Assembly (NCBI GenBank): GCA_029561465.1
Contig: JAKQIZ010000011.1
Coordinates: forward strand, 1-32,976
Direction of reading: 5' to 3'
DNA: 32,976 nucleotides
DNA from: Deltaproteobacteria bacterium
GTDB taxonomy: Bacteria; Desulfobacterota; Syntrophia; Syntrophales; UBA8958
The position numbers and the translations under genes were made by a program. How positions within the stretch are numbered: the stretch's first letter is position 1; each line of letters opens with the position of its first letter. The notes beneath the pieces are model-generated. The model was not told where the DNA came from and ran no database searches. It was given only the letters and a program-made list of their open reading frames with translations. This document shows positions 30,350 to 32,976 of the stretch, in pieces.

Positions 30350-32976
30350 ATGACGACTTTGATAGGCAAGATAACCGGCTGGTTCCGGGACAGCCGCCAT
30401 TACCGGCCGGAAAGTCTGTACGAAGAAACCAATTTCCTTTTGGACTGGCTGGTCCGGAAGGCCCTGTGGAAGATCTCTTTTGATACGGAGGTTGCCGAGA
30501 ATCTGAGAAAACTCGGCAATGAAGGTCTGGTGGTTTATGCCCTGAAGGACCGGAGCCAGCTCAACAGCCTCATCCTCTGGGATCTGGCCCGGCGGAAAGG
30601 GATACCCATGCCGGTACACAGCCATGACGTAAACATGACGTTATGGCAGCCCTTTTCCGCCTCCCTGCGCGTTATCGCCTCGGCTTGGAGTCGTATTTTC
30701 TTCCGCCGTCGGGGTGAGGGAGACGGCAACGGCTTCCTGGCCGTAAGGAATCATCTGGCTGCTGGTCGGGCCCTGATCATTCATTTAGGGGGATCGGAAT
30801 TCTTCGAGAATAAAAGAGTCAACGATGTCCTGAACGGTCTCCGGGAGGCACAGGAAGCTCTCGATCGGCCGCTGTATATCATACCAGTGCTGGTTACCTA
30901 CGGACGGAGACGGGAGAAAGAAAAGGAGAGCATCCTCAACATCCTCTTCGGCCAGACGGACAACACAATGTTCCTCCAGCGACTGGTCTCATTTCTCCGC
31001 TTTGCCGGCAAGATATACGTCATGCCCACGGAGCCGGTGGAGATAGCAAGATTTTGCCGGGAAAACACCGAGCAGCTCCGGGGGGAAGCGGTCTATAGTC
31101 TGCGCAGTGAACTGCTCAGCCGCATCGATGAGGAGAAGTCGGCGCTGATTGGACCTTTTCTCAAGTCCCGCCAGGAGCATATCGGCATGGTGCTAAAGGA
31201 ATCGGATCTCATCGGCTTCATGGAAAGAGAGGCCGCTGCTGGCAAGAAGGACTATGCCACCGTCGTGAAGGAAGCCAAAAAATACCTCAACGAGATCGCC
31301 GCGGATTACCAGGAGGCGTATATCGAGGTGTGGGACCGGGTACTTTCATGGCTATGGAACAACATCTATGACGGCGTGGTTGTGGACCTGGAGGGCATGG
31401 CCAGGATCCGCAATGTTTCGAAAAAGATGCCCTTCGTCATCATTCCCTGCCACCGAAGTCACATCGATTATTTACTTTTATCTTATGTCTTTTACCAGCA
31501 TCGCATCCAACTGCCCTTAATTGCCGCCGGCACCAATATGGCCTTCGGCCCTTTCGGTTATCTCTTCCGCAAGTCCGGGGCGTTCTTTCTTAGGCGGAGC
31601 TTTCGTGGCAACGCCCTGTACGGGGAGGTCTTCGCAAAATATCTGGAGGTGCTCATCCGGGAAGGACTGCCCATTGAATTTTTCATCGAGGGAGGGCGGA
31701 GCCGCACCGGCAAGATGGTGATGCCGAAATACGGGCTGCTGTCCATGATCATTCAGGCCTTCCAGAGGCATGCGGCGGAGGATCTGGCAGCCATTCCCGT
31801 CTATATTGGCTATGACCGGGTGATCGAAGAGAAATCATACCTCAAGGAGCTGAGCGGGGTGCCCAAGGAGCGGGAAAAGACCACGGATGTCATCAAGAGT
31901 TCACGAATCCTTCGTAAACGGTATGGCAGCGTCTATGTGAATATCGGCGCGCCAATATATCTGCAGGCTTTCCTTGCGGCTCAGGACAAGAGCTTTGCCG
32001 AGATGGACGTGGAGGAGCGTCAGAGCCTCTATCGGAAGATGGGGTATGAAATCGCCCTGGCCATAAACAAGGTTTCCGTGGTCACGCCCTTCGCTCTGAT
32101 CTCGGCGGGGCTACTGTCCCATGACCGCCGCGGGATCAGCCACGACGAATTGATGGCGATCCTCAAGGAGTTTTACGAATATCTGATCCATATGAAGGTC
32201 AGCCTAGCGGCCACCTTCGTCCGCCGCGACAAGGCCATCAACGACGCCCTCCTGTTGTTCGATCAATCAGGACTGATTTCGCGACTTGGGGAAGAGGAGG
32301 GAGAGGAACCGGAACTGGAAGAAATTGTTTACAGCCTCGACGACGACAAACGTCTCAACCTGGAATACTACAAAAACAACATCTTGCATTTCTTCCTCCC
32401 CATCAGCTTCGTCGCCAGCTCCATGCTGGCTTATCCCCAGGACCATATCCCCCTGGGACTGATCCTGGATGATTACAGATTCTTAAAACGTTTGTTCTGG
32501 AACGAGTTTATCTTCGACACGGAGCAGGAGGACGGCGGCGAGGTCAACAACGCCCTGGCGTATCTCCTGGATCGGGAAATGATCGCAATCCGGGGACCGG
32601 AAGAGGGCGCTGAGGCCTGCTTCGAGGTGAAGGGGAAAGGGCGGACCAACCTCCGTCCCTTTGCGGGACTGATCGAAAATTACATCCAGTCCTACTGGAT
32701 CGTCGTCCGGGCGTGCGCCTACCTCCGAAAAGGACCCCGCTCCGAGCGGGAGTGGCTGAAAGGCATCCACAAACTGGGGGCGATTATGTTCCGTAAGGGT
32801 GAGATCCGCCGGGCGGAAGCGCTATCCGAGGCCAACTACGGGAATGCCTTGATCGCCCTGCAGGAGGAGGGGATTCTTGCAGTTTCGGAAAACACGGAGA
32901 AGAAAGACCGTAGGGACAGAAGAATATTCTCCCTGACAAACGACCGGCGGGCCCACGAAAACTTGCGCCGGCGTCT
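30350..32976 (+). CDS. plsB: Glycerol-3-phosphate O-acyltransferase (PlsB), 3'-truncated
   Basis: Acylates glycerol-3-phosphate at position 1, the first step of phospholipid synthesis; inner-membrane associated. I read it directly, as the track omits it for lack of a stop. From ATG 30350 (AGGTGG upstream) the frame stays open for 875 codons to the window end. Acyltransferase motifs are clear: I CHRSHIDYLLLSY (about residue 368), II GAFFLRRSF (about 411), III FFIEGGRSRTGK (about 447), and IV PVYIGYDRVIEE. It is already longer than E. coli PlsB (about 807 residues), due to a C-terminal tail near ALSEANYGNALIALQEEGIL that looks winged-helix-like. The gene starts 18 bases after ptsI, so it probably shares that operon. 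Confidence 0.95.
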   Translation, partial: MTTLIGKITGWFRDSRHYRPESLYEETNFLLDWLVRKALWKISFDTEVAENLRKLGNEGLVVYALKDRSQLNSLILWDLARRKGIPMPVHSHDVNMTLWQPFSASLRVIASAWSRIFFRRRGEGDGNGFLAVRNHLAAGRALIIHLGGSEFFENKRVNDVLNGLREAQEALDRPLYIIPVLVTYGRRREKEKESILNILFGQTDNTMFLQRLVSFLRFAGKIYVMPTEPVEIARFCRENTEQLRGEAVYSLRSELLSRIDEEKSALIGPFLKSRQEHIGMVLKESDLIGFMEREAAAGKKDYATVVKEAKKYLNEIAADYQEAYIEVWDRVLSWLWNNIYDGVVVDLEGMARIRNVSKKMPFVIIPCHRSHIDYLLLSYVFYQHRIQLPLIAAGTNMAFGPFGYLFRKSGAFFLRRSFRGNALYGEVFAKYLEVLIREGLPIEFFIEGGRSRTGKMVMPKYGLLSMIIQAFQRHAAEDLAAIPVYIGYDRVIEEKSYLKELSGVPKEREKTTDVIKSSRILRKRYGSVYVNIGAPIYLQAFLAAQDKSFAEMDVEERQSLYRKMGYEIALAINKVSVVTPFALISAGLLSHDRRGISHDELMAILKEFYEYLIHMKVSLAATFVRRDKAINDALLLFDQSGLISRLGEEEGEEPELEEIVYSLDDDKRLNLEYYKNNILHFFLPISFVASSMLAYPQDHIPLGLILDDYRFLKRLFWNEFIFDTEQEDGGEVNNALAYLLDREMIAIRGPEEGAEACFEVKGKGRTNLRPFAGLIENYIQSYWIVVRACAYLRKGPRSEREWLKGIHKLGAIMFRKGEIRRAEALSEANYGNALIALQEEGILAVSENTEKKDRRDRRIFSLTNDRRAHENLRRR

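Noticed and set aside
29672-30625. 317-aa - strand ORF over ptsI and plsB
   Set aside because: Shadow of ptsI and plsB, rich in His and Gln as expected for antisense of GC-rich genes.

Overview
The window reads as a stretch of core chromosome from a Deltaproteobacteria-type (Desulfobacterota) organism, G+C-rich by eye. The order Syntrophales or a relative is my best guess, by inference only. The clues are the PxxKW-type cysteine-rich protein, the thrS-infC-rpmI-rplT-pheS-pheT-ihfA-merR order, a dprA-topA-trmFO operon, a mannose-family EIID-HPr-EI cluster followed by plsB, and non-ATG starts with strong Shine-Dalgarno sites. I see no phage, transposon, CRISPR array or integrase.

Layout. 1-2841 (+): the 3' part of a RelA/SpoT (p)ppGpp enzyme, a cell-wall amidase and the RdgB nucleotide-sanitation enzyme. 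2878-3792 (+): tRNA-Pro and a crotonase-family enzyme, whose terminator lies inside the 3' end of the convergent trmFO. 3810-8719 (-): dprA-topA-trmFO, with a sigma70-like promoter upstream. 9130-10776 (+): an exported multidomain protein of unknown function behind a structured leader. 10859-11225 (+): four tRNAs (Arg-TCT, His, Arg-TCG, Lys) with their own promoter and terminator. 11271-11814: no supported gene. 11815-12306 (+): RNase HI.

12463-16005 (-): an operon of UDP-glucuronate decarboxylase (UXS), an L-2-hydroxyglutarate-oxidase-like flavoprotein and UDP-glucose dehydrogenase. Two of the three make UDP-xylose from UDP-glucose. A strong promoter and a perfect 14-bp hairpin precede it. 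16266-19406 (+): rsmI, an 80-aa protein of unknown function, a DUF799-like lipoprotein, an exported FecR-domain protein and a pgsA-type phosphatidyltransferase. 19480-26839 (+): tRNA-Val, then the translation operon thrS, infC (ATC start), rpmI, rplT, pheS, pheT, ihfA and a MerR-like regulator. 27062-27355 (-): the PxxKW-type protein. 27515-32976 (+): EIID (apparently frameshifted at a T8 run), HPr, enzyme I and a 3'-truncated plsB.

Most genes are housekeeping. I did not find a convincing new multi-gene system. The items most worth a second look are the EIID homopolymer frameshift, the ATC start of infC, the flavoprotein translationally coupled to the UDP-sugar enzymes, the hairpin in that operon's leader, the exported DUF5648-like protein with a possible ATT start, and the terminator embedded in trmFO.
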